From: Nansenia antarctica
Taxonomy: Eukaryota; Chordata; Actinopteri; Argentiniformes; Microstomatidae
DNA length: 64,000 nucleotides
NCBI GenBank assembly: GCA_963989245.1
Contig: OZ022340.1
Coordinates: 41,767,076 to 41,831,075, forward strand
Direction: 5' to 3'
The position numbers and the translations under genes were made by a program. Positions 11,045 to 20,376 of the stretch are shown here, piece by piece; within the stretch, counting starts at the first letter, position 1, and every line of letters begins with the position of its first letter. A model generated the notes under the pieces. That model was not told where the DNA came from. It ran no database searches and was given only the letters and a program-made list of their open reading frames with translations.

Positions 11045-11220
11045 GTAACAACAACAAGGTACAAGGTTCATTTATTGGCATTCTATAACACAGGGATGCA
11101 CAATGAGATGCAAGATATAGTCCTTACAGTCCCAGTAGGTCTCAGGTCCTTACAGTCCCAGTAGGTCTCAGGTCCTTACAGTCCCAGTAGGTCTCAGGCC
11201 TTACAGCCCCAGTAGGTCTC
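11045..11220 (-). repeat. LINE 3'-end fragment expanded into a 27-bp tandem repeat
   Basis: About four copies of tccttacagtcccagtaggt plus ctcagg follow a ttcatttattggcattc word. Similar text (cctacagccccagcaggtct) appears at 11515 in a clearer LINE 3' segment, so the array probably grew from that element. Confidence 0.5.
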
Positions 11221-11267
<47 letters not shown>

Positions 11268-11342
11268 GGTGGGTGGGTGGGTGGGTGGGTGTGGGTGTGT
11301 GTGGGTGTGTGTGGGTGTGGGTGTGTGTGTGTGTGTGTGTGT
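11221..11342. repeat. (TG)n / (GGGT)n microsatellite
   Basis: A run of tg repeats passes into gggt repeats and back to tg. The Cys-Val and Thr-His/Pro frames across it are not genes. The gggt block could in principle form a G-quadruplex on the plus strand. Confidence 0.9.
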
Positions 11343-11439
11343 CCGTGCTCCGTTCTACATCAGCACCAGACAACAACATAGTGCAAAGAAATAATATTTT
11401 AAATAAAAAAAGAAAATACTAAATGAGATAGTGTGCAAT

Positions 11440-11640
11440 ATTGGCAGTGGCTAGCTAGGCTAGTGGCCAGAGTTCAGTAGTCTGATAGCTTGATGGAAGA
11501 AGCTGTCTCTGAGCCTACAGCCCCAGCAGGTCTCTCAGGTCCTCTGACCAGGGTTTGCTGGTTGTCTCCCGTGCCAGACTGAAGACCCAGGGTGATAGAG
11601 CATTCAGACAGACAGACCCAGGGTGATAGAGCATTACAAA
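11440..11640 (+). mobile_element. LINE 3'-region fragment
   Basis: The text gttcagtagtctgatagcttgatggaag, followed by agctgtctctgagcc and ccagcaggtctctcagg, is typical of non-LTR retrotransposon 3' regions in fish. It is short and not coding. A small duplication of cagggtgatagagcatt occurs at 11589 and 11618. Confidence 0.4.
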
Positions 11641-12331
11641 CCGTGGCTCCCAAACTCTTTGTGACTTTGTGACCCTTGGTCTGGGAAAGGTGCTGTCCAA
11701 ATACATTTTACTTACTTACTTACTTCTGTATCTCTTGCCAGATTGCAGCAGGGTGAACACCCTGTTGCTGGGGTTGGTATTGTCGATAGCAGTGCACACT
11801 GAGGTCATTTAATTTTTCAATAAATATAGGCTATATGGGATGAAAACCTAGAAAATGGAATGTACATTTATTTTGAACATTGTTGTGTGACAGTGCTGTG
11901 GTTTTTGTAGGCTTGGGACACTGGGTCTCTACAGATTGTTTCTCTATGATAAAGTGTGGGCTATTGCACAACAAACATGACACAATTGATTATGGAAGGC
12001 AAACCTAGACATTGCTAGTCTCACACATTCACTAAATGTGCGGTTGCAATTCGAAAGAAAAGCCCGCAATGCCATCCTCACGAAGTTGGTCTGCTTGTGA
12101 AACTTTACTCCCCCGCGAGAAGTTTTCAAATCGGCTCGCCGCCTGGCCTGCCTGCAGGGTGTGGCCTTCCATACGTAGCGACTGCGTAGGTCATTTATGC
12201 GCAACGTACCCCCTACGCTGTTGTCGACAGCAATGACGCGACACTCCTCATTAATATGTATGAGTGCCTTGATTCAAGGTCCCTCATTGGCTATGATACG
12301 CGAGTCCATTTTAGCGGAGAGGGCTTTCCAT

Positions 12332-12433
12332 ACGAGCTTCCCCAATGTCACGTCGGAATTCGCGTCGGAATTCGACGTTTGGATACGAACGACAGACGTC
12401 GAATCCTGACGTCTGCCGTGTGAGACCAGGTTG
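12332..12433 (-). repeat. Right inverted arm of the foldback element, outer end
   Basis: Reverse complement of 2181-2282, including the acgtcggaattcgcgtcgg palindromic words. It ends at CCAGGTTG (12433), followed by the target duplication TGCTATG. Confidence 0.85.
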
Positions 12434-12440
12434 TGCTATG

Positions 12441-12741
12441 ACACTCTTAAAGTGTGCTCAAATGCAAAAATGGCTTCATCATGACAATGATGTTGTCCCA
12501 TCCACTGCTTTTTCCACTCCGCCATTCAACTTTTTAGATTTCTGTAAGTCTCCCCAGGCCCCAGGGTAGCATTTCTGAACAGTTCTGTTCTCTTTGTGAG
12601 AATTGTATGGGTTTCTATTGGACAAATCACCAATACTATGAATCCTTGGGCATTTAGAGGGACAGAGTGTCACAGAGTGGCAAGGGAGGCAGCCAGGGGG
12701 GGTAGTTCATTGGTTGATTATGATGTTATTGGCCTAGTTTG
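12441..12741. other. Unique-looking spacer, no gene seen
   Basis: This 300-bp stretch lies between the foldback element and the Gypsy retrotransposon. It is the pre-insertion DNA around both. I recognise no exon or repeat family in it. Confidence 0.4.
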
Positions 12742-12916
12742 CATGTGTAACAGAGTTGGGAATGTATGTTTAGTTGTGGTGAATGTAGATGAGTTTCGCC
12801 GTGCTTGAGCAGCCCTGGTTGTTGTTGGAGCCCCCCATTGGAGTTTGGGTGTACTGCAGGTCTGCGCGTTCTTTTGTCCTTCTCTTGTTGCCGTACTTAC
12901 GGTGGTACTAGAACAT

Positions 12917-12928
12917 GGCCGCCATCTT
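12917..12928 (+). promoter_or_regulatory. YY1-type binding motif, copy 1 in 5' LTR
   Basis: GGCCGCCATCTT matches the established YY1 core CCGCCATNTT. Further copies in this element are at 13268-13279, 20548-20559 and 20899-20910. YY1 controls several retroelement promoters in mammals; its role here is inferred. Confidence 0.5.
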
Positions 12929-13267
12929 CATGGGTATGTGCGCTATGTAAAATGCTCCTCGTGTTTTGTTGTTTGTATGGAGAATCTTGTAATGTAGGGT
13001 GAAAATGTTGGTGTAGTACTGTGCTGTTTGTTTTTACATGTATTGTGATGATGTGAAACAGAACATTTATTGTATGTTATTTTGAACGCGCAGATTCACA
13101 AGAGTTGCAGAACAGAGAAGAATTGTGTTTTATATGTCTTCTCTGCAGGTATGTCGCTCCACATGTTGTTTGTAATTGTTATTTGTAATGTTTGAGGGAA
13201 ATTTGTGTTCGTTCTGTAAACAAATTATCCTGACGTGAAATATACATAGACGGTGGTACTAGAACAT

Positions 13268-13279
13268 GGCCGCCATCTT
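13268..13279 (+). promoter_or_regulatory. YY1-type binding motif, copy 2 in 5' LTR
   Basis: Same 12-bp motif GGCCGCCATCTT, created by the internal LTR duplication. It lies about 65 bp upstream of the LTR polyadenylation signal. Confidence 0.5.
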
Positions 13280-13392
13280 CATGGATTCACAAGAGTTGCA
13301 GAACAGAGAAGAATTGTGTTTTATATGTCTTCTCTGCAGGTCAAATAAAAGAATTGAATGAAAGAAGTTTGGCTGTTTGACCATCGTTACAC

Positions 13393-13404
13393 TGGTGCCG
13401 TGAC
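13393..13404 (+). promoter_or_regulatory. Primer binding site, tRNA-His
   Basis: TGGTGCCGTGAC begins two bases after the LTR end and is complementary to the 3' end of vertebrate tRNA-His (…GTCACGGCACCA). Minus-strand cDNA synthesis would start here. Confidence 0.8.
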
Positions 13405-13663
13405 ACGTCGATCTCAAGATCAGCTGAACGCCGATCTCCGTGGATGCTGCGTGGATGCCAGGTCTTAGTGTGATAGATCAAGTGTGGTCAGAGTATTATA
13501 GTAAATGGTCATTCAGTCTGAGGTCTGTGATTATATCAGTTTAAAAAGTGCTTTGATTGTTTTGGTTTTTATGTCCTGCTGTAACTTTATATTTTTTTTA
13601 AACATTATTATTATTATTATTTTTTTCATTCAGTAATATTACACAACGCAAGTCTGTACCACT

Positions 13664-15214
13664 ATGGCTCAGAGGCCAGGTTTTAATGATGAGATTTTTG
13701 CCAGTCCAGTGTTGCCTATGGGGAGGGGTGCATGGGGGGCATGTCAGAGCAGAGCAGACAGTGCTGTCATAGACATTGACAGTGACAGTGACATTGACAT
13801 TGACAGTGCTGTCAATAGTAGGGAGGTGGGGTGTTCCCAGTTGTTTATTGACAGTGGTAGAGGCACAGGGTCAGGTCAGGACCCAGGTTGTGCTGCTGTC
13901 GGACAGTTTACAGGGGAGGCTCCTCCCACATCCACACCCAGTGTTAATGACACTGAAGCTCTTCATCACCTTTCAGACATGATGGGTCAGCTAGGTGCTC
14001 AGATTGGCGAGTCCATTGTAACCAAGTTAATTTCAGCTGGTGTAGTTCACTCAAGTAGTATGAGCAGTGCACACCTCAACTGCACATCGCCTCCAGATCC
14101 TGTAACTGATCCTAATGTTGTTAGACAGGAGGTTCCGCGCGTTACTGTGAATGTAAAATCAGACAGGGAACCACCAATGTTCCGAGGTGATAGTTCTGAT
14201 AAGTGTTCAGTCCAGGACTGGATTGACATGTCTAAAGCTTATCTGAGAAAGCAGAAATGTCCAATGCATGAACAGGCTGAGGAGATACTGGCAAGGCTGA
14301 TGGGTAAGGCAAAGGATGTCGTGAGGGTTGGTTTGCGTAGCGATCAGACACTTGATGTGAAGCAGAACCCTGATCTCATCTATGATATCCTTCTCAAGTA
14401 CTTCAGTGATGTGTCATCATGCCTCCCGTTGTCAGATTTCTATGCCACTCTACCCAGACCCAATGAGAACCCTGTAGACTACTGGTTGAGGATCAACAAA
14501 GCAGCTGATGTAGCTGGTGAGGGCCTTCGCAGACAAGGTAGGAGGATGGAGAACATAGGTGAAGAGGTAGCACGGATGTTTGTCAGGCATTGCCCGGACT
14601 CTGGACTATCCCGTATTCTGGAATGCAAGGCTATTGAGGAGTGGAGCTCACGAGACATACAGTTGAAGATTGATAATTACCAGAGAGAGCTGAGAGCCTC
14701 TGGCAGGACCGGTAGTTCTGTGCCATTGAAGAGCCATGCCACCGCCCTCCACACTGTGCAGTCTCATCCAGAGCCTTCGATTCAGTCTGTGTCTGAGCAG
14801 TGTTCCACCCAGTACCCCCCTGCTCCTGCCCATAGTCCAGTGTACCACACACAGTGTCTGCCTTCTACCCTCATTCCTTCCCAGGACCATGCTTTAGGCC
14901 AGCTTCCGTGCCCCTCCTCCGCGACTGCTGTGGCCCAGAACACTCAGCAATCTGAAGACAGGATTCTTGCTCGCATTATGGAGAGGCTGGAGCAGATGAT
15001 GGGGAAAGTGCAGCAGCGTGACAGTGCTCCTCGTGGCGGAAGATACCAGGGTGGCGCCCGTGAGAAGGCCTGCCGAGTCTGTGATGACAGTAGACACACT
15101 ACCATCTCACACTGCATGTCAGAGAGGCTGTGCTTTGTCTGTTTAGCCCCAGGTCACACAAAAGTTGAGTGTCCCACCAGGTCGTCCCGAGCACCTCAGC
15201 CTCAGGGAAACTAG
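13664..15214 (+). CDS. gag: Gag polyprotein of the Gypsy element
   Basis: This 516-residue frame starts at ATG (accactATGG, a fair Kozak context). It has an Asp/Ser-repeat N-terminal region, a retrotransposon capsid-like middle (PMFRGDSSDKCSVQDWIDMS, and further on NPVDYWLRINKAAD), a Pro/Gln-rich linker, and two Cys/His clusters near the C terminus. The second cluster, CFVCLAPGHTKVEC, is a CCHC zinc knuckle; the first (CRVCDDSRHTTISHC) is an altered form. Gag packages element RNA into cytoplasmic particles. The stop TAG at 15212 directly follows a GGGAAAC slippery heptamer, so pol is probably made by -1 frameshifting. The frame is intact. Confidence 0.9.
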   Translation: MAQRPGFNDEIFASPVLPMGRGAWGACQSRADSAVIDIDSDSDIDIDSAVNSREVGCSQLFIDSGRGTGSGQDPGCAAVGQFTGEAPPTSTPSVNDTEALHHLSDMMGQLGAQIGESIVTKLISAGVVHSSSMSSAHLNCTSPPDPVTDPNVVRQEVPRVTVNVKSDREPPMFRGDSSDKCSVQDWIDMSKAYLRKQKCPMHEQAEEILARLMGKAKDVVRVGLRSDQTLDVKQNPDLIYDILLKYFSDVSSCLPLSDFYATLPRPNENPVDYWLRINKAADVAGEGLRRQGRRMENIGEEVARMFVRHCPDSGLSRILECKAIEEWSSRDIQLKIDNYQRELRASGRTGSSVPLKSHATALHTVQSHPEPSIQSVSEQCSTQYPPAPAHSPVYHTQCLPSTLIPSQDHALGQLPCPSSATAVAQNTQQSEDRILARIMERLEQMMGKVQQRDSAPRGGRYQGGAREKACRVCDDSRHTTISHCMSERLCFVCLAPGHTKVECPTRSSRAPQPQGN

Positions 15215-18200
15215 GTGGCCTGTATTCAGAGGGAGAAAGTATAGGTCGCCAAGTAAACTCCCATTGTGAGGACGAATCTAGTGCTGAGACAGTGTATATA
15301 GCTCTCAAAAGCTCAAGTGATAACTCTGAAGATATTGTTTATCAGAATACGCATACAATTAGTGGTAGTGACAGCCTTTTCTACACACCTGTGACAGTTG
15401 GTAATACAGTGACTCTAAATGCTATGCTAGACAGTGGGTCTATGGCTTGTACAATGAGTAAGACGGCAGAGGGAAAGCTTAGAGAGGTTGGAGTTGCTAC
15501 AGAGCATAACCAGTTCAGTTCAAATGTGGTGCTTGTTGGCTGTGGTGGTCGCCGTGTCAAGCCTGAGTCAGCTTTCAACGTGGAAATGGAGGTGTATGGC
15601 TGTAGGATTATGGTTCCCACTCTGGTAGTTGAAGGCCAGCATGATGAGTTGATACTAGGCACCAATGTTATTAAATATATCCTCCGGCAGTATAAGCAAT
15701 GTGATGGCTACTGGAAGGCTGTGTCTACGCCCTGTCCTGCTGGCGATCCAGAATCTGAACAGTTTCTCTCGATGCTCGCTGGTCTGAACCGTTGGCGAGG
15801 TGACGTCATACCTGACAAGATAGGCACAGTCAGGTGCAACTCAGCCGTGTGTCTTGAGCCTGGTCGGGAGTACCTGATGTGGGGCAAGCTACCCAAGTCC
15901 ACTATTGTGTCTCCTGGTAGCGCTGTGATGACAGAGCCCACATCGTGTCGCTCAGCTCCAAGAGGGGTTCTGGTGGCCAGAGTTGTTACTCCTTTGTGGG
16001 GAGACGGATGGGTTCCATTGAAGCTGATCAACTCGTCCGACAGGCCCGTCTTGGTAAGACGCAATGCTAAATTGGCCGACGTCTTCTCCTGCATTGCGCT
16101 CGAGGACATGGATGAGACCGGACCTGCTGAGGTCCCACTACTCAGTTGCTGTCAAGTAACCCCGTCCAGTGAAAATGCGGCCCGCACTGTTGATGAGGAA
16201 CTGAAGTACATGGGATTGAGTGGGCTCGACATACACTCCTGTGACGTGTCTGAACAGTGTAGAAGCAAGATGGCTGACCTGGTTGTGCGCTACAAGGACA
16301 TCTTCTCACGCCATCACCTGGATTGTGGAGAGGCAAAGGGCTTCATACATCGCATTCACCTCTCAGATCACAGGCCATTCCGGCTCCCATTCAGACGAGT
16401 GCCCCCCAGTCAGTATCAGAAGTTGCGCCAAGTACTGAGTGAGATGGAGGAGAAAGATATAATCAGGAAGTCAACCAGTGAATATGCATCTCCGTTGGTT
16501 CTTGTATGGAAAAAGAACGGAGATCTCCGTATCTGTACAGACTTTCGCTGGCTGAACAAGAGGACCCTGAAGGATGCTCACCCTCTCCCTCACCAGGCCG
16601 ACTGCTTAGCTGCACTTGGAGGTAACTCCTTGTTTAGTACTATGGATCTAACCTCAGGGTTTTATAACATGCCACTACACGAGGATGACAGAAAGTACTC
16701 TGCCTTTACAACACCTATGGGCTTGTATGAGTATAATCGCCTCCCGCAGGGCCTCTGTAATAGTCCTGGGAGCTTCATGCGTATGATGACTAGCATTTTC
16801 GGAGACCAGAACTATCTGAGCTTACTGGTTTATCTGGATGATTTATTGGTGTACGCCCCTGATGAGAGGACAGCTCTGGAACGCTTGGAGATGGTGTTCA
16901 GTAGACTGCGTGGTCATAACCTGAAATTGGCCCCCAAGAAGTGTTTTTTTCTCCGGAAATCCGTCAAATTCCTCGGCCACATAATTAATGACAACGGTGT
17001 GTTGACTGATCCCAGCAAAGTTGAGAGCATCGCAAAGATGACAAGTGCTGACCTGATGGAAGCGGACGGTGTAACCCCCTCACAGAAACGAATCAGATCT
17101 TTCTTGGGGATGATCAATTATTACCAGCACTTTGTGCCTAGCTTCTCCGCTATTGCAAAGCCTCTCTTCTCTCTGTTGACGGGCCAGAAGAGAAAAGGGA
17201 AGGTGAAACAGTCCAAACAAAGGTCACAAAGCAGGAAGTTGAAGGTTACTGACTGGACCCCCGAAACGGAGCAGGCTTTCCAGAAGCTGAAAACGGCGCT
17301 GGTTGAGACGGCTGTCCTGGCTCACCCTGATTTCAGCCGTCCCTTCATGCTGTCAACGGACGCGTCCCTTGATGGCATCGGTGCTGTCCTGTCGCAGATC
17401 CAAGAGGGTGAAGACCGAGCGAGGCCAATCGCATTCGCCAGCAAGTCCCTCTCTCAGTCTCAGAGAAACTACCCAGCCCATCGGTTGGAATTCCTAGCCT
17501 TGAAGTGGAGTGTCTGTGACAAGTTTAGCCATTGGTTGAAGGGGCATGATTTCACTGTTTGGACGGACAATAATCCATTGACTCATATCATGACGAAGCC
17601 CAAGCTGGACTGCTGCGAGCAACGATGGGTGGCTAAGTTAGCGAGCTATAACTTCGACATCAAGTACGTGCCAGGCCCACAGAATGTTGTCGCTGATGCC
17701 TTGAGTCGTGTGCCTTTCGTCAAGCAGAGAGTCAGTCACAGATTACTTGAAGAGCCCTACAAGAATCTCCTCTCCGAAGTCCAGGATGTGTCGAGTGCTT
17801 CTGTACAGGACGCCTTCCGGTCGTCCAATGATAGTGGTGACACTCCACGCCAGGCAGAGAGTTACGCTCAAAGTGTCCCATCACCTCTGCATGTCCACGC
17901 TCAGTCTATGGAGATGGATGAAGTGTCTGTTGTTCTACAGTCGTATGACGATCTGTGGGAGGTCGGAGCAAGAACGCGTGCTGTAGCAGTCTTGCACCAT
18001 TTGCCTCAGTTAGTCCCAGGTGGTCAGGACTCACTTCCTGCTTACAGTGAGAAGGAACTCCGGGATGAACAGCTCAGAGACAGAACTCTCTCTCGAGTCT
18101 TGTACTATGTGGAGAGACATCGGAGACCCTCCAGGAGAGAGAGAGATAAGGAATCAGTCACAGTCATGAGGTACCTGAAGCACTGGGAGAAACTTGTTGT

Positions 18201-18879
18201 GAGCAATGGGATACTCTACAGAGTCTCGAGGGATCAAGTCGTGAAGTCAAAACGCCGCCAGTATGTGGTTCCTGAGTCTAAGAAAGTTGAAGTTCTGAGA
18301 GGTGTTCATGACCATGCCGGCCATCAAGGTCAGTTCAGGAGTCTTGGCTTGGCCAGACAGAGGTTCTTCTGGCTCTGGCTCGACAGAGACGTAAGAGACT
18401 ACGTCCGTAACTGCCAGCGGTGTATTGTCAGTAAGACTGTTGAACCTGCTGCGAGGGCGCCTTTGCAGAGTATCACATCAACCAGGCCACTTCAGCTGGT
18501 TTGCATTGATTTCTGGTCAGCGGAGGACTCAAGGAACAAGTCAGTTGATGTGTTAGTTGTTACTGACCATTTTACAAGAATGGCCCAGGCATTCCCCTGC
18601 AAAGATCAGTCAGCCAAACAGGTGGCGAGAGTTCTATGGGACAAGTTCTTCTGCGTCTTTGGGTTCCCAGAACGTATCCATAGCGACCAGGGAGCTAGCT
18701 TCGAGAGTCAACTAGTGAGTGAGCTGCTCAGAGTCTCCGGTGTCAGAAAGTCGCACACAACCCCGTATCACCCGATGGGTAACGGTAGTGTGGAACGTTT
18801 CAATAGAACTCTCGGTAACATGATCCGAGCGCTTGAACCAGAGGCAAAAATCAACTGGCCGAGCGTTTGCAAACTCTGA
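15169..18879 (+). CDS. pol: Pol polyprotein: protease, reverse transcriptase, RNase H, integrase (integrase interrupted)
   Basis: The 1236-residue frame overlaps gag in the -1 register and needs no ATG of its own. The aspartic protease motif LDSGS lies near 15430. The reverse transcriptase has LPQGLCNSP and the catalytic YLDD at about 16830. RNase H starts STDAS at about 17350. The integrase has an H-H-C-C zinc region (HDHAGHQG then CQRC, about 18305-18425), catalytic Asp residues in CIDFW and IHSDQGA, and the Glu in GSVERFNRT near 18790. The frame ends at a stop at 18877-18879 shortly after the catalytic Glu. The rest of integrase continues in another frame from about 18867. So one small indel (or assembly error) breaks an otherwise complete pol. 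The Gypsy-type order PR-RT-RH-IN is clear. Confidence 0.9.
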   Translation: MSHQVVPSTSASGKLGGLYSEGESIGRQVNSHCEDESSAETVYIALKSSSDNSEDIVYQNTHTISGSDSLFYTPVTVGNTVTLNAMLDSGSMACTMSKTAEGKLREVGVATEHNQFSSNVVLVGCGGRRVKPESAFNVEMEVYGCRIMVPTLVVEGQHDELILGTNVIKYILRQYKQCDGYWKAVSTPCPAGDPESEQFLSMLAGLNRWRGDVIPDKIGTVRCNSAVCLEPGREYLMWGKLPKSTIVSPGSAVMTEPTSCRSAPRGVLVARVVTPLWGDGWVPLKLINSSDRPVLVRRNAKLADVFSCIALEDMDETGPAEVPLLSCCQVTPSSENAARTVDEELKYMGLSGLDIHSCDVSEQCRSKMADLVVRYKDIFSRHHLDCGEAKGFIHRIHLSDHRPFRLPFRRVPPSQYQKLRQVLSEMEEKDIIRKSTSEYASPLVLVWKKNGDLRICTDFRWLNKRTLKDAHPLPHQADCLAALGGNSLFSTMDLTSGFYNMPLHEDDRKYSAFTTPMGLYEYNRLPQGLCNSPGSFMRMMTSIFGDQNYLSLLVYLDDLLVYAPDERTALERLEMVFSRLRGHNLKLAPKKCFFLRKSVKFLGHIINDNGVLTDPSKVESIAKMTSADLMEADGVTPSQKRIRSFLGMINYYQHFVPSFSAIAKPLFSLLTGQKRKGKVKQSKQRSQSRKLKVTDWTPETEQAFQKLKTALVETAVLAHPDFSRPFMLSTDASLDGIGAVLSQIQEGEDRARPIAFASKSLSQSQRNYPAHRLEFLALKWSVCDKFSHWLKGHDFTVWTDNNPLTHIMTKPKLDCCEQRWVAKLASYNFDIKYVPGPQNVVADALSRVPFVKQRVSHRLLEEPYKNLLSEVQDVSSASVQDAFRSSNDSGDTPRQAESYAQSVPSPLHVHAQSMEMDEVSVVLQSYDDLWEVGARTRAVAVLHHLPQLVPGGQDSLPAYSEKELRDEQLRDRTLSRVLYYVERHRRPSRRERDKESVTVMRYLKHWEKLVVSNGILYRVSRDQVVKSKRRQYVVPESKKVEVLRGVHDHAGHQGQFRSLGLARQRFFWLWLDRDVRDYVRNCQRCIVSKTVEPAARAPLQSITSTRPLQLVCIDFWSAEDSRNKSVDVLVVTDHFTRMAQAFPCKDQSAKQVARVLWDKFFCVFGFPERIHSDQGASFESQLVSELLRVSGVRKSHTTPYHPMGNGSVERFNRTLGNMIRALEPEAKINWPSVCKL
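15205..15211 (+). promoter_or_regulatory. -1 ribosomal frameshift heptamer GGGAAAC
   Basis: In the gag frame the codons read CAG GGA AAC TAG, so G GGA AAC has the X XXY YYZ form and sits directly before the gag stop. A -1 slip enters the pol frame, which is open here. A possible downstream stem pairs GGGAG near 15231 with CTCCC near 15258. Confidence 0.7.
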
Positions 18880-20030
18880 CGTTCATGTACAATAGCACAG
18901 CGCATGAGTCAACTGGCTATGCACCTTTCTATCTGATGTTCGGGCGTACTCCTCGTCTCCCTGTCGATATACTCTTCCGGACAGTCCTGAATGATCCAGC
19001 TGTGGTCAGCTACGACAAGTATGTGATGTCTCTCACGAAGGATCTGAGAGAAGCTATGGTCATAGCCCAGGAACATGTCATAAAAGAACAGCACCGTCAC
19101 ACAGAGCTCTACAACAGACGAGTGAAAGGGCCCACCATTGATGTCGGAGACCGTGTGCTGTTGGCGAACAAGAGAGAGAGAGGAAAGAGAAAGGTGGCTG
19201 ACCGTTGGGAGTCTACTGTATACACTGTGGTGGATAGGAACTCTGAGACTCACACATACAGGATACAAGACACTGTCACTGGACGAGAGAAGGTAGTCCA
19301 CCGTAATCTATTGTTGTTGGTGAACTTTCTGCCGGTGTATGATACGAGTGTGATCTCTGACCCAGTTTCATCCCTGTCTGCTGTTCATACATCAAATGAG
19401 CCAAGTGACATGTCCGTGTCGGAAGTGGAACAGGATTCCTTGCCTGGGGAAGTGAGTAGAGGAACCGCGTTCGAGTCGGAGAGAGTGGATTCCTGTCCTG
19501 GGAGTGAGGGAGGGGAGGTTGAAGACATGGAGTATGGGGGAAGAGCTGTTCGGGAGAGGGATGTTCCCTTGACTGTTCCAGAGCCCAAGGATCCCAAGGG
19601 AAGAACCCTAGAGTGGGTCACCCAGTTACCATTCCCTGACCACTCACGGACAGAGGCTACTAACACTGTAGTGTCTTCAGTCTCGTTTGCCCCTCAGAGG
19701 GTCCCCGAGCAGATGGCTGAGGAGCAAATGGTAGATCAGTCCATTAACTCTGATTCTAGATTTGTGGTTAGCGCTGATGATTGTACTGATGTTTCTGGTA
19801 ACACAAATCAGACAGATGATGCTAGTGACACACAGCGTACTGACACTCTAGCTTCTGTTACACAGTGTGAACATCCTAGTACAGTCACACAGGTCAAGTC
19901 CAAGTTTGGTCGCCTTATCAAACCAGTTGACAGATTGATTTATACTATGTCAGGACAAGACATTATCCAAGACACTAAGTCAAACATTCGAGCTGTTTGT
20001 AGGTCAGTGTTCCAGGCTTTCCACAGTTAG
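18867..20030 (+). pseudogene. C-terminal part of integrase and a long tail, out of frame with pol
   Basis: The 387-residue open frame continues the integrase family pattern (TGYAPFYLMFGRTPRLPVD, then the DNA-binding C-terminal fold with VGDRVLLANKRERGK). It overlaps the end of the 15169-18879 frame by 13 bases. The last ~200 residues are Ser/Asp/Glu-rich and have no domain I recognise. It has no start codon of its own that makes sense (the first codon is TTG), so it is the separated end of pol rather than an independent gene. No envelope protein features such as a signal peptide or transmembrane segment are seen. Confidence 0.75.
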
Positions 20031-20365
20031 ATAAGCCGAAGCTCAGTTCAGTGCATGTATACACTGTGCACACTGACATCCTATGACATATAGGTTTGTT
20101 CGGTATTCTGATTGTTTCATAAGAGGTTGTGGCCTCTTGAAGGCTAGTAATACACAGGAAAAAAAAAAATAGGGTCTTGTGGGGTGTAGAACGCATCCTA
20201 CCGCCAGTAGTTGGTTGGAGAGGTAGTTTACCTCTCTTTCCACTTCATCCTTATAGGATACTTTTCAAGTTGGCTGTCCTGTCCTTTGGCGGCCCTATGT
20301 AATAGTGTAAAAAGTAAAAAGTAGTATTTAAATGTATAGTTGCTGCTCAAGGTTGGCGAAATTCA

Positions 20366-20376
20366 GGGGAGGTGGG
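20366..20376 (+). promoter_or_regulatory. Polypurine tract before the 3' LTR
   Basis: The G-rich run aggggaggtggg abuts the LTR start at 20377, where plus-strand DNA synthesis would be primed. One T interrupts the tract. Confidence 0.6.

Larger units (their letters stand above)
9785..12331. mobile_element. 2.55-kb non-autonomous DNA element nested in the right arm
   Basis: Termini ATGGAAGGCCATGCCCG and, inverted from the right, ATGGAAAGCCCTCTCCG are imperfect inverted repeats. An exact 8-bp target duplication ACGAGCTT flanks them (9777-9784 and 12332-12339). The 8-bp duplication suggests hAT or P type, but the ends do not start CA(G). The interior has a hairpin (10084-10151), LINE 3' fragments (11040-11600) and TG repeats. 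No transposase is seen. Confidence 0.65.
2174..12440. mobile_element. Large foldback DNA transposon with THAP exons in both arms (P-element-like candidate)
   Basis: The element runs from CAACCTGG at 2181 to CCAGGTTG at 12433 and is flanked by a direct repeat TGCTATG (2174-2180 and 12434-12440). Its inverted arms are about 1.53 kb long: 2181-3709 pairs with 8352-9784 plus 12340-12433. The two differ by only a few bases. Each arm contains a THAP zinc-finger first exon. A 7-8-bp target duplication plus a THAP domain is what P-type transposases show, but no catalytic domain is visible, so this copy is non-autonomous and the superfamily is inferred. The interior holds a piggyBac-like insertion (4576-7448), rearranged repeats and minisatellites. 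A second element (9785-12331) splits the right arm. Confidence 0.75.
12746..13391 (+). repeat. 5' LTR of the Gypsy element
   Basis: The 646-bp LTR has TG...CA ends and a polyadenylation signal AATAAA at 13344-13349. It contains an internal direct duplication: a ~34-bp segment around ggccgccatcttcatgg recurs (about 12899 and 13251), and a ~57-bp segment from gattcacaagagttgcag recurs (about 13103 and 13284). Each copy of the first segment has a YY1-type motif. A strong splice-donor-like CAGGTATGT follows the first copy of the second. Confidence 0.95.

Noticed and set aside
11194..11422. Cys-Val and Thr-His/Pro repeat frames
   Set aside because: Translations of a TG/GGGT microsatellite.
18867..20030. 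Envelope gene of the Gypsy element
   Set aside because: The first part is the integrase C terminus; there is no signal peptide or transmembrane segment in the rest.
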